In this document: piece after piece, positions 53,901 to 64,000 of the stretch | Position numbering within the stretch: the stretch's first letter is position 1 | Layout: every line of letters starts with the position of its first letter | NCBI RefSeq assembly: GCF_014205015.1 | Contig: NZ_JACHMO010000001.1 | Location: forward strand, 6,634,001-6,698,000 | From: Saccharothrix ecbatanensis | Lineage (GTDB): Bacteria > Actinomycetota > Actinomycetes > Mycobacteriales > Pseudonocardiaceae | DNA: 64,000 bases | Direction: 5' to 3' | Translations under genes and position numbers: made by a program | The notes under the pieces: model-generated | What the model was told of the DNA's origin: nothing | The model's database searches: none | Seen by the model: the letters and a program-made list of their open reading frames with translations, nothing else

Positions 53901-56900
53901 GACATCGACCCGCAAGCAGTCCGTGACGAGATTCTGTCCGGCGACTTCATGCACCGCCTCGGCAACAACGACCCCGACACCGTCACGCGCCTCAACGAGC
54001 TGCTGGACCAGATCACCCAGGCCAAGGTCGGTCCCGGCCGGGACATCGACGCGCTGCGCGCCGACCTCATCGCGAACACGTTGACCAACCCGGCGCGCTC
54101 CATCAACGGGCACGTCCTGCTCAACACGAACCACCTCGACGGCCTCACCACCGACCCCGCGCGCAAGGCCGACGCGATCCAACACCTGCTCGTCCACGAG
54201 TTCATGCACGTGCACTCCGTCGGCAGCGACGTCACCTTCGCCCACCGCGACGGCCAAGGCGGCGTCTACAACACGAAGTTCAACCCCGACGAAGCCGTGA
54301 CGGAACTGCTCGCCCGCAACATCACCGACGCGCTGTCCGAGCGCCAAGGTCAACCGAGCCAGTACAACGAGTACCCCAACGGCGGCAATCGCTACGAAAC
54401 CAACGTTGACGGGCTGAACAAGGAGTTCGACCGGACCCGATCCAGGTGGGACCCCCCGTTCAACCCCGCCGACACCTTCCAGACAATGCTCGGCGACTAC
54501 TTCGTCGGCCCCACCCAGTCCCCCGCACCGCCCGGAACGCGCGCCGCCCCGCCCGCCACCTCCACCACCCCCGACGCACCGCCGAGCAACGGCACGGACG
54601 TCGTCACCGACGAGTCCTGGCGGCACAACACCGCGAGCACCGCGGACTGGTTCGCACCCCAGAACCCGCAGCCCGCAGCGGCGTGGGATTCGGTGCGGGA
54701 CAGGGCGCCTGTGCGCACGGTCGACACCGAAGTCGCGGACGTGCAGCGGTCGAGCACGTCGGGCCACATCGACTCGCTGACCGGCCTCATCCGGCACGAC
54801 GTGCGCAGGATGGAGGTGGCGCCCGGGAGCTGGGTGAAGGAGTACACCCTCAAGGTGCACCTCAAGCCTGGCGACGGCGTTCCGCAGTCCGATGTGGACA
54901 CAGTCCGGCAGAGGACTGCCGAGGGCGTCGACCGGTTGCTGAACCAGGGATACCGGCTGCCCTCGGGCGACCAGTTCCACGCCAGGGTGGAGTTCGTCAC
55001 CGATCCCGCGCAGGCGCACACCACGGTCGACTTGACCACGTCCACCGAGGCGGACCAGCTCAACTGGGGCACGGACACCTCGGCGAACGTGCTCGCCCAC
55101 GAGGTGGCGCACTACTTCGGTCTGCCGGACGAGTACAAGGACGCGGCCGGTCCGGACGCCCGCATCTTCAACAGCGACGGCAAGCCGCTGCCGCCCGGGC
55201 ACACCCCGTCCAACCTGGTGGTGAACGACGACGGCCTGATGGGCGCCGGGGTGCACGCCGACCCCTCGATCAAGCCCCGGCACCTGTGGCTGATCGAACG
55301 CACCACCGACAGCCAGGTGATGGTGCCCGACGCCGACCACACCACGCTGCACGACCCGGGCTCACCGCAACAGACGCCGCCCCCACGACCGTCCGACCAC
55401 GGCACCCAGCCCGACACCCGCCCCGCCGGACCTCCCGCGCCACCGTCACTGCCGACGTTCACGCAGCAAACTCCGCCACCGCCACCGCCACCGCCAACCA
55501 CCGGACCGTTGGCACCGCCGCCACCGCCGCCGCCACCCCCGCCACCAGCGGCGACCTTCACTCAGCAGGCCGCACCGCCGCCACCGCCGCCGCCGACCGG
55601 ACCGTTGGCACCGCCACCACCGCCAACGACCGGACCACCGCCGCCGCCCGGTGCGCCCTCCGCGCAGATGAACGCGCCCGCCACCCCGGCGGCCCCCTTC
55701 TCCGACCGCCGCGACACGGACCTGAAGGACGGCATCCTCAGCAGGCTGCCGGACACGATCACCCCGTCACCGCTGGCCATCGCGGGCGTCCAGGTCGACA
55801 TCGGGCAGGTCAAGGCCGGGTTCGACGCGATGTTCGGCACCCTCCAGGCCAACCACGGCGTCACCACCACCCCCAACGTGAACCCCGACCTCGTCGTGCA
55901 ACTCGACCAGCAGACGTTCGCCAAGCACTTCGCCGTCCAGCAGGAACTGGACACCGCCGATGGCCGAGGTGACGGCGGAGCACGCCAGGTCCGCGACGAG
56001 ATCCTGTCCGGCGACTTCCTGCATCGGCTCAGCAACAACGACCCCGACACCGTCGCACGCCTCGACGCACTGCTGGACCAGGTCGTCCAAGCCCAGGTCG
56101 GCCCACACGGGGACGTCGACGCCACGCGGCAAGGGCTCATCGACAGCACGCTCACCAACCCCGCACGGGCGATCAACGGGCACGTCCTGCTCAACACCGA
56201 CCACCTCGACGGCCTCACCACCGACCCAGCGCGCAAGGCCGACGCCATCCAGCACCTGCTCGTCCACGAGTTCATGCACGTGCACTCCGTCGGCAGCGAC
56301 GTCACCTTCGCCCACCGCGACGGCCAAGGCGGCGTCTACAACAAGAACCTCAACCCCGACGAAGCCATGACGGAACTGCTGGCCCGCAACATCACCGACG
56401 CACTCGCCGAACGCGCAGGGAAACCCAGCCAGTACAACCAGTTCCCCGACGGCGGCGTGCGCTACCAGAGCAACATCGACCTGCTCAACCGCGAGTTCAA
56501 CCGGCCACCCACGACCTGGAACCGGTTCGACCCCGCGGCCGGCTTCCAGACCATGCTGGACGACTACTTCACCGGCCCCACCCGGTCCACCGGCCCGTCC
56601 ACGCGCCCCGCGCCGCCGAACATGGCGTGGCGCAACCCGTTCCGCTCGACCCCGCCACCGGCGCCGCCGACCATCTCCGCACCGATCCCGATGGTCGACC
56701 TGGCCAACCCGGCGAACGCCAACCCCGCACCGAACCAGAACCCGAACACAGCACCCGCACCAGCACCCGCCCCGGCCCCGGTCCCGGCACCGAATCCCGC
56801 ACCCGATCCCGCGCCGGGACCGGTGCTCACGTCACGGAACCTGCCGGACTTCTTCCAGCAGGGCAAGGCATTGGGCACGATCGCGCCCACCGACGTGCGG

Positions 56901-59900
56901 GGCGCGCAGCACGTCACCGGTGTCATGACCGGCATCACCCCGGACGACGCCACGGTCATCGAGAGCGCGCTCGAGAACAACTTCGAGTCGTTCCTCGGCC
57001 ACGGCCGCGACTTCCAGGTGAAGATCGACGGCACCTGGCACGAGGCCAACGTCCGAGCCACGATGATGCCGCCGGCGAACGACGCCGCGGTCACCAGCAC
57101 GCCGTCGACCACCACCAAGGTCGACATGACCGCCCAGTCCGCGACCACCACGGGCACCGCCACCAACCTCACCACCGCGAACGACATCGGCCTCGCCGCC
57201 GCGGCGAGCGCCGGCATCGGCCCGTACGGGTCGCTGGCCGGCAAGGCGCAGCTCGCCACGCCCGCCACCACGCTGAACACGTCCTCCGGCACGGTTGACC
57301 AGCGGATCATCCGCGGCGGCGAGAGCTCCACGAACGTCGACGTCCCGGTCTCCTTCCAGGTCACCCTGACCGCGTCCAACGGCGCCGTGCGCGCCCCGCA
57401 GGCGGTCAACGGCGGCGTCACCCTCGCCGTGCCGAACGACCTGGAGACGATCGTCGACTCCGGCAACGCCCAACCGGCCGCGGCCCTGCCGCCCGGTTGG
57501 GGGACCAAGCTGGAGCACCCGACGCCCGAAGCGGTCACCGACTTCGACGCGGACAAGGCGTTCACGGCCGTCGCCGCGAAGATCCACCCGTCGATCACCA
57601 AGATCGGCGCGCCGGGCCGCACCGCGCTGCGGGACTTCCTCAACCCGACCACCGTCCGCGACAACCTGGGCGCGATGCTGGGCGGCTGGGTCACCTCGCC
57701 GACCCTGATCAGCCCGCACGGCAGCAAGGCCAACGCCGTGCAGATGAAGGCCACCCTGCTGACCGCCGAACTGGTCGGCACGACCGATGCCGCCCAGCTC
57801 CGGCTGCACGAGTCCCAGGCCACCGGCAGCTCCGTGACCGCCACCACGAAGACGGGCTTCGACGTGGCCGCCGGTGTCGGCGGTGGTGTGGGCGTGCCGA
57901 ACGTGATCGGCGGCGCGGCGGGCATCACCGGCGGCTACTCGGCCCGGACCGCGGAGTCCTCGAACGCGGGCACGAACTCCAGCACCCGCACCGGCATCCA
58001 GCTCAAGGGCGACACCGGCCTGTACAAGGTGACGGCGAACGTCCACGTCCGCACACCCAACGGCGCGGACGTCGTCACGCCGGTCACCACCTACATGCGC
58101 CTCGGCCTGCCCGAGGCCGCCGCGCTGAACCTGCCGGTGCCGCCGGGCACCGACGCCGGGCTCACCAAACCCGGCACCGCGGGCACCAAGTACCTCCCGC
58201 CCTACCTGGCCGCGGACCTGGCGGCGGGCAACGTCAAGGTCGGCGAGTTCGGCCCCGGCGCGCAGGTGCAGGCGCAGGTCCAGGCCGCGTTGACGGACCT
58301 GCCCGGCTTCGCGAAGTTCCTGCCGGGCTGGAACAACCCGGCCACCGGCTCGCGCAAGGGCCAGAGCCTGGCCGACGTCGCGGAGGCCACGGCCAACCAG
58401 CGCAAGCTCGACGCCGAGCTGTCGCCGACCGCGCTGAAGACCCAGATGGACAGCCTGCTCGGCCCCGGTGTGCAGGTGCAGCTCAAGAAGCGCGGCCTGA
58501 GCACCAACGACTACGTCAACGTCACCGTCCGCGCCCGACCCGTCAACACCAGCCACCTCGGCCAGGTCGACGCGCGCAACGTGCGCGGTTCGGCCAGCAC
58601 CGCGCCGAGGCTGGACAGCACCACCGCCACCCAGAAGTCCGTCAACATCGGCATCGAGGGCAAGGCGGTGTTCCCGGTCAAGACCGGCGACGCCTCGCTC
58701 ACGCCGACGCCGCAGGTCGGCGCGAAGTACACCTACGGGTGGGGCAACAAGAACACCGGCGGCCCGACGGTCAACAGCACCGGGCTCAACGTGGGCAGCG
58801 CGAACGCCCAGGTGTTCTCGCAGGACCTGGAGTTCTACGTCGAGATCACCACGTTCAGCCGCAACCGGTCGTGGGTCAAGCGGATGACGCCCGGCTCGCC
58901 GTTCCGCCAGGTGCCGGAGCCCAAGGTGGTCGCGCGGACCGGCGGACCGAACCCGCCCGGCGTGGCGAGCCTGGGCCAGATCTCCGGCCCGGTGCACCTG
59001 TGGGTGTCCGACAGCTCGTCGTTGGACAACGACCCGTCGGGCTTCCGGCCGGGCCCGCCGGTGTCGACCAAGCTGGACAACCCGCCGACGATCAAGGACC
59101 TGCTCAACCCCCCGGTGCCACGCCCGCCCGCACCGGACTTCCTGCACGTCGAGGCGGTGGTCGACACCGAGACGGTGCGCGACCAGGCCATCGAGGCGCT
59201 CAACCGGGCGGCGAAGGGCGACTCGTCGCTGACCGTGCCCGGCACCGAGGCGCGCAACCAGATCGACAAGCTGTTCAGCCCGGAGAGCATCAAGGCGAAC
59301 CTGCGCAAGCTGACCGAGACCGGCATGCAGGAGAACGGCCTCAAGTACGGCCGCCGGGTCACCGACCGCACCGGCGCCATCGGCATGGCGATCGAGCTGG
59401 GCAACCCGAAGCTGGTGTCGATCTCGGACGACACGGGCACGGAGAACGCGACCACCGGCGGTTACAAGGCGGGTGACGCGAAGAGCAGCAGCCACACGAT
59501 CGACCTCACCGCAGGCGTCAACCTGCCGATCAAGCCGAACGTGACGCCGCCACCGGCCGGGCAGCCGACTCCCGCGTCGGGCTCGGGTGGGGTGGCCGTG
59601 GCGGGCAAGGTCACGCCGTACTCGTCGTCCAAGACCAGCGCGAACGAGATCAGCGGCAGCGTCGACCGCAACGTCGTCACCCCGACCAGCGCGCGGACCG
59701 TGCTGATCCAGCTCGACGCGAACGTCACCGTGGTCGGCGAGAGCCGGTCGGGCAACGCCGTCTACGGCGGCACCCCGCGCGTGGAGGGCGCTACGGTCGC
59801 TCTGCCCGGCGGTGTGTTCGTGCGGGTCAGCGAGGACGTGGCGCGCGAGTTGGGCGTGCTGCCGAACGTGAAGCCGACGACGCCGCCGCCCGTGTTCGGC

Positions 59901-62900
59901 ACGATGACGCCGCCGGCGACGCTGACCCCGGACAACCCCAGCTCCCTCGGCCTGAGCACGTTGGACACGGCGCCGGACCTGACCGGCATGGTCTCCGGGC
60001 TGATCAACGACCTCAACCGGCAGACCGGCGGCCCGTTCAAGAGCGACCTGGTGCCGGATTCGGTGCTCAAGGACTCGATGAACAACTTCCAGCGGCTGGT
60101 CGACTTCACCTCGCCGACGAGCGCCAAGGCGATGATCGACAGCGCGCTGGACGGCGGTGTGCCACTGCTCCTGCACCAGCCGGGCACGTTCGGCAAGGAC
60201 ACCTACCAGGTCACGCTCAGGGCGCGGATCACCGACGCGCCGAGCTTCGACGGCGTCGTCAACGACGGCATCGACATGGAGCACACCACCGCCGGCGCGC
60301 AGAAGGTGACCGACGGGCAGGGCAGGTCCACCGGCTGGGCCGTCGGCCTCAAGGCGCCCGGCCTCGCCCAGCCGGGCAGCGCGAACCCCAACGTGTCCGG
60401 TGGCGTCGGCGTGATCGCCGCGGCGAACGTGGGACAGCAGCACAGCAGCACCGTCACGAAGGCCACCACCGAGCAGTTCGGCCACCTGCGGGCGGGCAGC
60501 GGCCCGGCGGCGAAGTACACCGTGCCGATCGAGTTCGAGCTGGTGGTGGAGAAGGGCGACCAGGTCATCACCAGGGCCACCGGTCAACCACAGGACATCG
60601 TGGTGCGGCTGCACGCGGACAACCAGAAGGTGTTCACCCCCGCCGCCACGCCGCCGGCCGGCTACTCGTCGACCACGACCGCGCAGCCCTCCGCGCAGGG
60701 CACGCCGGAAGCCGCGAAGGCCTGGCAGCGCGACGGCGATCCGGCGACGCTGCCGGCCAATGCCTCGGTGGAGAACCTGCGCGGCGCCAGGGACCTGCGT
60801 GCCGCGGCGATCCAGGCGCTGACCGCGGCGGGCGCCAACCAGGGCATCACCGGCAAGGGCACCGGCCCGCTGAACACGCTGTTGTCGACGCTCGGCTCGG
60901 AGAACCTCCAGCCGAGCCTGCCGGGGATGCTCGACGGCCCCCTGACCGTTCCCGGGCTGCACGAGGCCGCTCTGACGTTCGGTCAGCACGCCGACGTGAA
61001 GGTCTACGCCAAGCTGGTCGACCCGAGGCTGGGCGGCCTGAGCGACGGCGTGAACCTGGAGAACCCGAAGTCGTCGGTCACCACCACCTCCGCCGAGGCC
61101 AAGCACAGCGAGACCGGTGACCTGTCGGTCGGCTGGGCGACCGGCAACGCCGCGGTCAAACCGAGCCAGGACCCGAAGGACAACGCGGGCATCGCCCTCG
61201 GCGGCATCGAGACCCGGCACGCCGCCGAGGACGCCGAGGCGGTGTCCGGCGGCGCGGCGAACAACAAGATCAACAACCTCAAGCCGCAGGGGCGCACCGG
61301 TCTGGTCGACTTCGACGTGGAGTACCGCGTGGTCGCCACGGTCGGCGGCAAGACCAGCGTGGTGGACCTCAGCGTGCCCGGCTCGGCGTCGGTGCGGATG
61401 CCGTCACCTGAGGCGGAATCGGTGCTGGGCCGGGATTTCGACGCCGACCTGAGCAACGCGCAGACCGCGGTCAAGGACACCGCGAAGGCGTGGCGTGACG
61501 CCGAGTTGGCGGTGGACCGCGCGCGGCACGACGCCCAGGCCGTGATCAACAGGGTGGCCGCGGACGTCGCCCTGCTCCAGCGGGACCTGACGGACTCGCA
61601 GGTGCGGCACAACGCGGCGATCGGCAAGCAGTTGGTGGACGCCGGCCGCGTGCCGGACCTGGAGCAGGCCGTCCGGGACGCCCAGGCCAACCGGGACGAC
61701 GCGAGCACCGCGGTCAAGGACCTGCGCGAGCGGATCACGCGCCTCGACTCCGCCCACCAGGACGCACAGGACCGGCTTGGCGACGCCGACGTCGAGGCGC
61801 GCTCCACCGGCCGTGACCTGGCGGGCGCGAACGCGGAGCTGCGGGCGGCGCAAGGCAGGCTGGACGACGCGCAGACGGCGTTGGACATCGCCCAGGCCAA
61901 CCTCGACGCCCACCTCGACCACCGTCCCGAAGGCGCACCGCCGATCGCCACCGACCCGGTGGCCAAGGACCTGGTCGGCAAGGTGGACAACGCCCGTGCC
62001 GCGCGTGACGCCCGCGAAACCGAGGTCGGCACGGCGGTCGACCTCGCCAAGGCGGCCGACGACGTGAACACGGAGGCGACCGGGAAGCAGGCCGACGCAC
62101 AGGTCGAGGTCGACGAGGCACGGCTCGCCGCGGAACAGGCCCGGACCGACCTCGACCAGGCCGTCGGCGACCTGGATGCGGCACGGGGCGGCCTGGAAAC
62201 GGCCGGCGCCACGTTGGACACCGGACGTGCGGCAGCTCAGGACGCGGCGGACCAGCGCGATGCCGCGCGGCGGGCTCAGCAGCAGGTCGAGAACACCATC
62301 GCGGACCTGGAAGCGGAGATCACCGCGGCCGAGGTGGAACTGGACAACCGCCGCGCCGAGGCGGACGCCCGCCAACTCGACTGGTGGAACGCCCGCATCG
62401 AGGTGGACCAGCGGATCGCCGACTTCAACCGGCCGACACCGCCCGCACCGCCTGCACCGCCGACACCGCCTGCACCACCTGCACCACCTGCACCGCCGAC
62501 CGGCACCACGTCGACTTCCTCCGTCGTCCCACCGGCCGCGCCGGGGAGCACCGCCCAGCCCGCGGCTCCCTCCACACCGGACACCACCGCCGCACCGGCA
62601 CCGTCCACTCAGAACACCCACACCGTGCCGGCGCAACAGCAGCAGGACGCCGCGCCGGGCGTGCCGCGAGCACTCGTGGACGAGGCCGTGCAGCACCTCC
62701 GGCACACCGCCGACAACCTCCTGCCGACGGCGCCACCACCGACCGCGGACGGCCTGTACGCGGCGGTCGCCTTCGCCGCCAACGTCCCGCCCGCGGACCT
62801 CCGCCACGATGTGGTGACGGCCGCCGCCGGCGCGGACATCGCCGAGCACGTGGCGGACTTCACCGCGGCCCGTCCGATGCGCAAGGAACAGCTGTACGGC

Positions 62901-63134
62901 GCGCTGGTGGAGAACCTGAACTGGACGCTCACGAACTCGCCGGAGGACGCCAGGGCGGCGAACGCCCGCGACCTCACCGGACGGCTCATCGCGACCCGGT
63001 TGGGTGTGAACCTGGTCATCCACCTGCCCGGCGTCGCGCCGCTGCGGCTGCCGCCGTTCACCGGTCAAAGCCCGCACGAGGCACACGTCGACCTCGTCGT
63101 GGTGAACGGAGTGGCGACCTTCAGGCCACGCTGA
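50925..63134 (+). CDS. Giant 4069-residue T7SS-type multidomain protein with three HExxH protease-like domains
   Basis: Domains by residue: ~40-135 helical T7SS-like N-terminus; 157-355 eight ~25-residue GGPSVTPV repeats; ~356-885 Pro/Thr-rich linker with two copies of a SSKFT-x-GP-x-KGVFD block; ~888-1195 HEFMH domain (1091-1095, Glu in [10 protein letters not shown]) of gluzincin type; ~1227-1470 metzincin-like domain with [11 protein letters not shown] (1392-1402) and Met-turn DGLMGAG; Pro-rich linker; ~1592-1885 second HEFMH domain (1781-1785); ~1890-1965 PA repeats; ~1966-3490 about six related beta-rich units; ~3500-3830 long coiled coil; ~3835-3905 Pro/Thr linker; ~3906-4069 C-terminal domain of unknown, possibly OTU-like, fold. 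GGAGAAACAGCC precedes the ATG. No signal peptide, so export by T7SS is likely. It looks like a polymorphic toxin or secreted protease system. Confidence 0.85.
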   Translation: MARGGGGVDPNSPGSSGNSSPPPPPPPSQSPGGPTGNSGFGMNESTMSDLDKRAGSLRDRLTAISGGLQGLKLAPNALGPIGIVAVPALNSSNDASVKQANNASSAMGNVQSGLKATMQTHAQNDQFSREQIAKIDPNSNAQRPPGAPGGGPLGSKGPGGPSVTPVTNVPGASGPGGTGGPKGPGGPSVTPVKSIPGATGPSGTGGPKTAGGPSVTPVKNLPGASGPGGSGPKGPGGPSVTPVKNIPGATGPNSPGGPKTSGGPSVTPVRNVPGATGPGGSGPKVPGGPSVTPIKNLAGGMGPNSSGGPRIAGGPSVTPVRNVPGATGPNSPGGPKTSGGPSVTPVRNVPGATGATPPVPGAPGSPGGSRGGGAAGVTPPGATPSGGTSSGATPSGGPAAKGGPTPGAGAVTGATAPGANTAARSIGGALSGVPTATPPPMAGAPMAPGAAPGAAGGSDRSSKFTGGPGKGVFDAPKPPTADGNITKAPATSPSTPPPAPKPTIGAPSVSTPITGAPGVGTPSGPAVGSPASGTPGTPAARTPANSAPATGIPSPGSPATGNPANSAPNTTAAPPATSPKPSPTTAPPVSAPVAPPMAAPPMAAGAPGANPSTDRSSKFTSGPDKGVFDPPKPPTSDGNITKPRVDSPSTPPPAPKPTVSAPPSPSPTSTPSADTTAPKPFTPPAPPAAAPPANTNPAAPPAPVTPPTPAPANTQPAPPPATNITPPSSTTPPTTRPAPPTNTTPPVATPPVATPPPAQQNPAPAPPPLPGFGAPVPPPPGFGTPVPPPPPAFGAPPPPPPPGFAAPVPPPPGFVAPVPPPPGSGTPVPPPPPGFGAPPPPPPPGFGAPPPPGFGVLVPPPPAPGVPGVPGVPGAQPIAPTTPAGPFSGRRDAALKGGILDRLPDTITPSTLTITDVQVDIGQVEAGFDAMFGTLHADYGITITPNVSPDLVVQLNDQSFAKHFAVQLELDAALKSHDRSDSDVTVEQLNGQDIDPQAVRDEILSGDFMHRLGNNDPDTVTRLNELLDQITQAKVGPGRDIDALRADLIANTLTNPARSINGHVLLNTNHLDGLTTDPARKADAIQHLLVHEFMHVHSVGSDVTFAHRDGQGGVYNTKFNPDEAVTELLARNITDALSERQGQPSQYNEYPNGGNRYETNVDGLNKEFDRTRSRWDPPFNPADTFQTMLGDYFVGPTQSPAPPGTRAAPPATSTTPDAPPSNGTDVVTDESWRHNTASTADWFAPQNPQPAAAWDSVRDRAPVRTVDTEVADVQRSSTSGHIDSLTGLIRHDVRRMEVAPGSWVKEYTLKVHLKPGDGVPQSDVDTVRQRTAEGVDRLLNQGYRLPSGDQFHARVEFVTDPAQAHTTVDLTTSTEADQLNWGTDTSANVLAHEVAHYFGLPDEYKDAAGPDARIFNSDGKPLPPGHTPSNLVVNDDGLMGAGVHADPSIKPRHLWLIERTTDSQVMVPDADHTTLHDPGSPQQTPPPRPSDHGTQPDTRPAGPPAPPSLPTFTQQTPPPPPPPPTTGPLAPPPPPPPPPPPAATFTQQAAPPPPPPPTGPLAPPPPPTTGPPPPPGAPSAQMNAPATPAAPFSDRRDTDLKDGILSRLPDTITPSPLAIAGVQVDIGQVKAGFDAMFGTLQANHGVTTTPNVNPDLVVQLDQQTFAKHFAVQQELDTADGRGDGGARQVRDEILSGDFLHRLSNNDPDTVARLDALLDQVVQAQVGPHGDVDATRQGLIDSTLTNPARAINGHVLLNTDHLDGLTTDPARKADAIQHLLVHEFMHVHSVGSDVTFAHRDGQGGVYNKNLNPDEAMTELLARNITDALAERAGKPSQYNQFPDGGVRYQSNIDLLNREFNRPPTTWNRFDPAAGFQTMLDDYFTGPTRSTGPSTRPAPPNMAWRNPFRSTPPPAPPTISAPIPMVDLANPANANPAPNQNPNTAPAPAPAPAPVPAPNPAPDPAPGPVLTSRNLPDFFQQGKALGTIAPTDVRGAQHVTGVMTGITPDDATVIESALENNFESFLGHGRDFQVKIDGTWHEANVRATMMPPANDAAVTSTPSTTTKVDMTAQSATTTGTATNLTTANDIGLAAAASAGIGPYGSLAGKAQLATPATTLNTSSGTVDQRIIRGGESSTNVDVPVSFQVTLTASNGAVRAPQAVNGGVTLAVPNDLETIVDSGNAQPAAALPPGWGTKLEHPTPEAVTDFDADKAFTAVAAKIHPSITKIGAPGRTALRDFLNPTTVRDNLGAMLGGWVTSPTLISPHGSKANAVQMKATLLTAELVGTTDAAQLRLHESQATGSSVTATTKTGFDVAAGVGGGVGVPNVIGGAAGITGGYSARTAESSNAGTNSSTRTGIQLKGDTGLYKVTANVHVRTPNGADVVTPVTTYMRLGLPEAAALNLPVPPGTDAGLTKPGTAGTKYLPPYLAADLAAGNVKVGEFGPGAQVQAQVQAALTDLPGFAKFLPGWNNPATGSRKGQSLADVAEATANQRKLDAELSPTALKTQMDSLLGPGVQVQLKKRGLSTNDYVNVTVRARPVNTSHLGQVDARNVRGSASTAPRLDSTTATQKSVNIGIEGKAVFPVKTGDASLTPTPQVGAKYTYGWGNKNTGGPTVNSTGLNVGSANAQVFSQDLEFYVEITTFSRNRSWVKRMTPGSPFRQVPEPKVVARTGGPNPPGVASLGQISGPVHLWVSDSSSLDNDPSGFRPGPPVSTKLDNPPTIKDLLNPPVPRPPAPDFLHVEAVVDTETVRDQAIEALNRAAKGDSSLTVPGTEARNQIDKLFSPESIKANLRKLTETGMQENGLKYGRRVTDRTGAIGMAIELGNPKLVSISDDTGTENATTGGYKAGDAKSSSHTIDLTAGVNLPIKPNVTPPPAGQPTPASGSGGVAVAGKVTPYSSSKTSANEISGSVDRNVVTPTSARTVLIQLDANVTVVGESRSGNAVYGGTPRVEGATVALPGGVFVRVSEDVARELGVLPNVKPTTPPPVFGTMTPPATLTPDNPSSLGLSTLDTAPDLTGMVSGLINDLNRQTGGPFKSDLVPDSVLKDSMNNFQRLVDFTSPTSAKAMIDSALDGGVPLLLHQPGTFGKDTYQVTLRARITDAPSFDGVVNDGIDMEHTTAGAQKVTDGQGRSTGWAVGLKAPGLAQPGSANPNVSGGVGVIAAANVGQQHSSTVTKATTEQFGHLRAGSGPAAKYTVPIEFELVVEKGDQVITRATGQPQDIVVRLHADNQKVFTPAATPPAGYSSTTTAQPSAQGTPEAAKAWQRDGDPATLPANASVENLRGARDLRAAAIQALTAAGANQGITGKGTGPLNTLLSTLGSENLQPSLPGMLDGPLTVPGLHEAALTFGQHADVKVYAKLVDPRLGGLSDGVNLENPKSSVTTTSAEAKHSETGDLSVGWATGNAAVKPSQDPKDNAGIALGGIETRHAAEDAEAVSGGAANNKINNLKPQGRTGLVDFDVEYRVVATVGGKTSVVDLSVPGSASVRMPSPEAESVLGRDFDADLSNAQTAVKDTAKAWRDAELAVDRARHDAQAVINRVAADVALLQRDLTDSQVRHNAAIGKQLVDAGRVPDLEQAVRDAQANRDDASTAVKDLRERITRLDSAHQDAQDRLGDADVEARSTGRDLAGANAELRAAQGRLDDAQTALDIAQANLDAHLDHRPEGAPPIATDPVAKDLVGKVDNARAARDARETEVGTAVDLAKAADDVNTEATGKQADAQVEVDEARLAAEQARTDLDQAVGDLDAARGGLETAGATLDTGRAAAQDAADQRDAARRAQQQVENTIADLEAEITAAEVELDNRRAEADARQLDWWNARIEVDQRIADFNRPTPPAPPAPPTPPAPPAPPAPPTGTTSTSSVVPPAAPGSTAQPAAPSTPDTTAAPAPSTQNTHTVPAQQQQDAAPGVPRALVDEAVQHLRHTADNLLPTAPPPTADGLYAAVAFAANVPPADLRHDVVTAAAGADIAEHVADFTAARPMRKEQLYGALVENLNWTLTNSPEDARAANARDLTGRLIATRLGVNLVIHLPGVAPLRLPPFTGQSPHEAHVDLVVVNGVATFRPR
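51393..51990 (+). repeat. Eight in-frame repeats of ~75-78 bases in the giant gene
   Basis: Each unit encodes GGPSVTPV followed by a K/R/T, N/S, hydrophobic, P/A, G and a short GP-rich end. Copies vary mainly at the Lys/Arg and the GGTGG/NSPGG endings, and share long near-identical DNA, so they can expand or contract by recombination without loss of frame. They are coding, not CRISPR. Confidence 0.85.
53590..54516 (+). repeat. Intragenic duplication, copy 1 (HEFMH domain)
   Basis: The segment encodes the first HEFMH domain, from [18 protein letters not shown] sequence to the [11 protein letters not shown] end. Its DNA is almost the same as copy 2 over the ~90 bases around the [17 protein letters not shown] core, including synonymous sites, which points to recent duplication or gene conversion. 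Confidence 0.8.
55702..56586 (+). repeat. Intragenic duplication, copy 2 (HEFMH domain)
   Basis: Second HEFMH domain, running from [14 protein letters not shown] to [11 protein letters not shown]. Compared with copy 1 it has lost about 14 residues before [10 protein letters not shown] and replaced several surface positions, while the protease core is unchanged. The metzincin-like domain lies between the two copies. Confidence 0.8.
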
Positions 63135-63157
63135 CCAGCGCGGACGTACGCAGTGGA

Positions 63158-63191
63158 CGGTTCCGGTCACACCGACCGGTCACCGGAACCG
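63158..63191. terminator. Terminator-like hairpin after the giant gene
   Basis: A 10-bp perfect stem CGGTTCCGGT / ACCGGAACCG with a 14-base loop, starting 24 bases after the giant gene's stop. There is no U-run. It separates the giant gene from the sdh operon. Confidence 0.7.
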
Positions 63192-63372
63192 CACAGCAGA
63201 ACGCCCGGCGCTGTGAGAGGAATCGATCCAGTGCCCACCTGGTGTCTCGTCGCTCACAGACGGGTCGGGCCGTTGGGTCGGGTGACGCGCACGGGTCTAG
63301 CATCCGATGGTCAAGGTCCGCGTACTCCTGTACCGGAGACCAGTCCACCACTGACGCTGGAGGCCGTTGCGC

Positions 63373-63798
63373 ATGGCCGGCACCACCGCACCCGAGCGGG
63401 CGGGCACCCGTAAAGGGGTCGGAACGCTCTACCGCGGCGACCTGGGGATGTGGTCCTGGGTCGCGCACCGCATCACCGGTGTGTTGACGTTCTTCTTCCT
63501 GTTCGCGCACGTCCTGGACACCGCACTGGTGCGGGTGTCCCCGGACGCGTACGACAAGGTCATCGAGACCTACAAGAACCCGATCGTCAACCTGTTCGAG
63601 GTCGGCCTCGTCGGCGCGGTCCTCTACCACGCGCTCAACGGCATCAGGGTGCTGCTCGTCGACTTCTGGGCCAAGGGCCCCAAGTACCAGAAGCAGATGC
63701 TGTGGGCGATCCTCGGCGTCTGGGTGCTCGTGATGATCCCCGGCACCTACTTCATGCTGGTCCGCACGGTGTCCAACCTGCTCGGTGGGGGTCACTGA
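63373..63798 (+). CDS. sdhC: Succinate dehydrogenase cytochrome b556 subunit
   Basis: A 141-residue membrane subunit with three helices. RGDLGMWSWVAHRITGVLTF carries the family motif and FLFAHVLD the heme-ligand His. It anchors the SdhA/SdhB catalytic part to the membrane and passes electrons to menaquinone. The ATG at 63373 is chosen because GGAGG lies nine bases upstream; a TTG at 63367 is too close to it. sdhD follows two bases after the stop; sdhA and sdhB should lie beyond the window. Confidence 0.95.
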   Translation: MAGTTAPERAGTRKGVGTLYRGDLGMWSWVAHRITGVLTFFFLFAHVLDTALVRVSPDAYDKVIETYKNPIVNLFEVGLVGAVLYHALNGIRVLLVDFWAKGPKYQKQMLWAILGVWVLVMIPGTYFMLVRTVSNLLGGGH

Positions 63799-63800
63799 CC

Positions 63801-64000
63801 ATGAGTGAACCGCTCATCCTCGACAAGCCGCGCTCGCCTCGCCGCCCGGCCGCCCGCCGCAGCAACTTCGAGCTGCACAGCTGGCTCTTCATGCGCATCT
63901 CCGGTGTGGCGCTCGTCGTGCTCGTGCTCGGGCACCTGTTCATCATGAACGTGCTCGACGGCGGCGTGCACCGGATCAACTTCGGCTTCGTCGCCGGCCG
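63801..64000 (+). CDS. sdhD: Succinate dehydrogenase hydrophobic membrane anchor subunit, 5' part
   Basis: The first 66 residues are visible and the frame runs off the window. FELHSWLFMRISGVALVVLV and the GHLFIM that follows match the SdhD first helix with its heme-ligand His. ATG start two bases after sdhC. It partners SdhC in complex II. Confidence 0.93.
   Translation, partial: MSEPLILDKPRSPRRPAARRSNFELHSWLFMRISGVALVVLVLGHLFIMNVLDGGVHRINFGFVAG

Noticed and set aside
56832..61220. A 1462-codon open frame on the minus strand inside the giant gene
   Set aside because: It is Arg/His/Gly-rich and antisense to a clear protein with domains; long antisense frames are normal in very high-GC genes.

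Overview
This window comes from a high-GC, filamentous-type actinobacterium, most likely a member of the Pseudonocardiaceae (Saccharothrix/Lentzea/Actinosynnema-like). The reasons are the very high GC, frequent GTG/TTG starts, GTGA/ATGA stop-start overlaps, an XRE-DUF397 pair, type VII secretion (T7SS) style substrates, a sortase-E type LAATG anchor and promoters placed for leaderless transcripts. The genus is inferred from gene content only. No tRNA, rRNA, CRISPR array, integrase or transposase was recognised.

Layout. 1-1.2 kb: end of a phosphohexomutase, a small membrane protein and a flavodoxin-like oxidoreductase. 1.2-5.1 kb: a compact, lower-GC RiPP island with an XRE regulator, a small protein, a radical SAM/SPASM maturase, a 62-residue precursor holding four aromatic-x-Asn/Asp triads, and a convergent pentapeptide-repeat protein. 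It is bounded on the far side by a broken copy of the same flavodoxin-type gene. 5.1-9.2 kb: two tandem aldo-keto reductases under a MerR regulator with an operator in a 19-bp promoter spacer, then a Doc-like protein with a degraded Fic motif separated from its RHH antitoxin partner by a gap holding a LexA-type box, then a TetR regulator. 9.2-11.8 kb: a GH18 chitinase with two DasR-type sites and an SDR protein, ending in a palindromic intergenic repeat cluster. 11.8-18.6 kb: upp, a 1706-residue trypsin/metallophosphoesterase-like/NACHT/pentapeptide/WD40 STAND protein (defence candidate), and a Gfo/Idh/MocA oxidoreductase.

18.6-27.1 kb: XRE-DUF397 and a lipoprotein, a DUF1707 protein, a fused polysaccharide deacetylase-glycosyltransferase, then deoC with a full and a truncated aldehyde dehydrogenase. 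27.1-31.2 kb: an ECF sigma/anti-sigma/ABC transporter operon. 31.3-34.8 kb: a Panacea-Fic toxin-antitoxin pair, a surface protein with a Thr-rich stalk and LAATG anchor, and a SUKH-like protein. 34.9-37.3 kb: first T7SS-type cassette (EspC-like, NlpC/P60, two YbaB-like proteins). 37.4-48.4 kb: a conserved acidic protein, add, a coiled-coil protein, and a nucleoside uptake and salvage operon (BMP lipoprotein, ABC ATPase, two permeases, cdd, deoA) that with add, upp and deoC forms a nucleoside-use theme. 48.7-63.1 kb: second T7SS-type cassette (YbaB-like, WXG-type membrane/coiled-coil protein, and a 4069-residue protein with three HExxH protease-like domains, Pro-rich linkers, a repeated beta-rich core, a long coiled coil and a distinct C-terminal domain). 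63.4-64 kb: sdhC and the start of sdhD.

The strongest candidates for new biology are the multi-cyclophane RiPP island, the STAND protein with an intact protease triad but an eroded phosphoesterase site, and the giant multi-metalloprotease T7SS-type protein.
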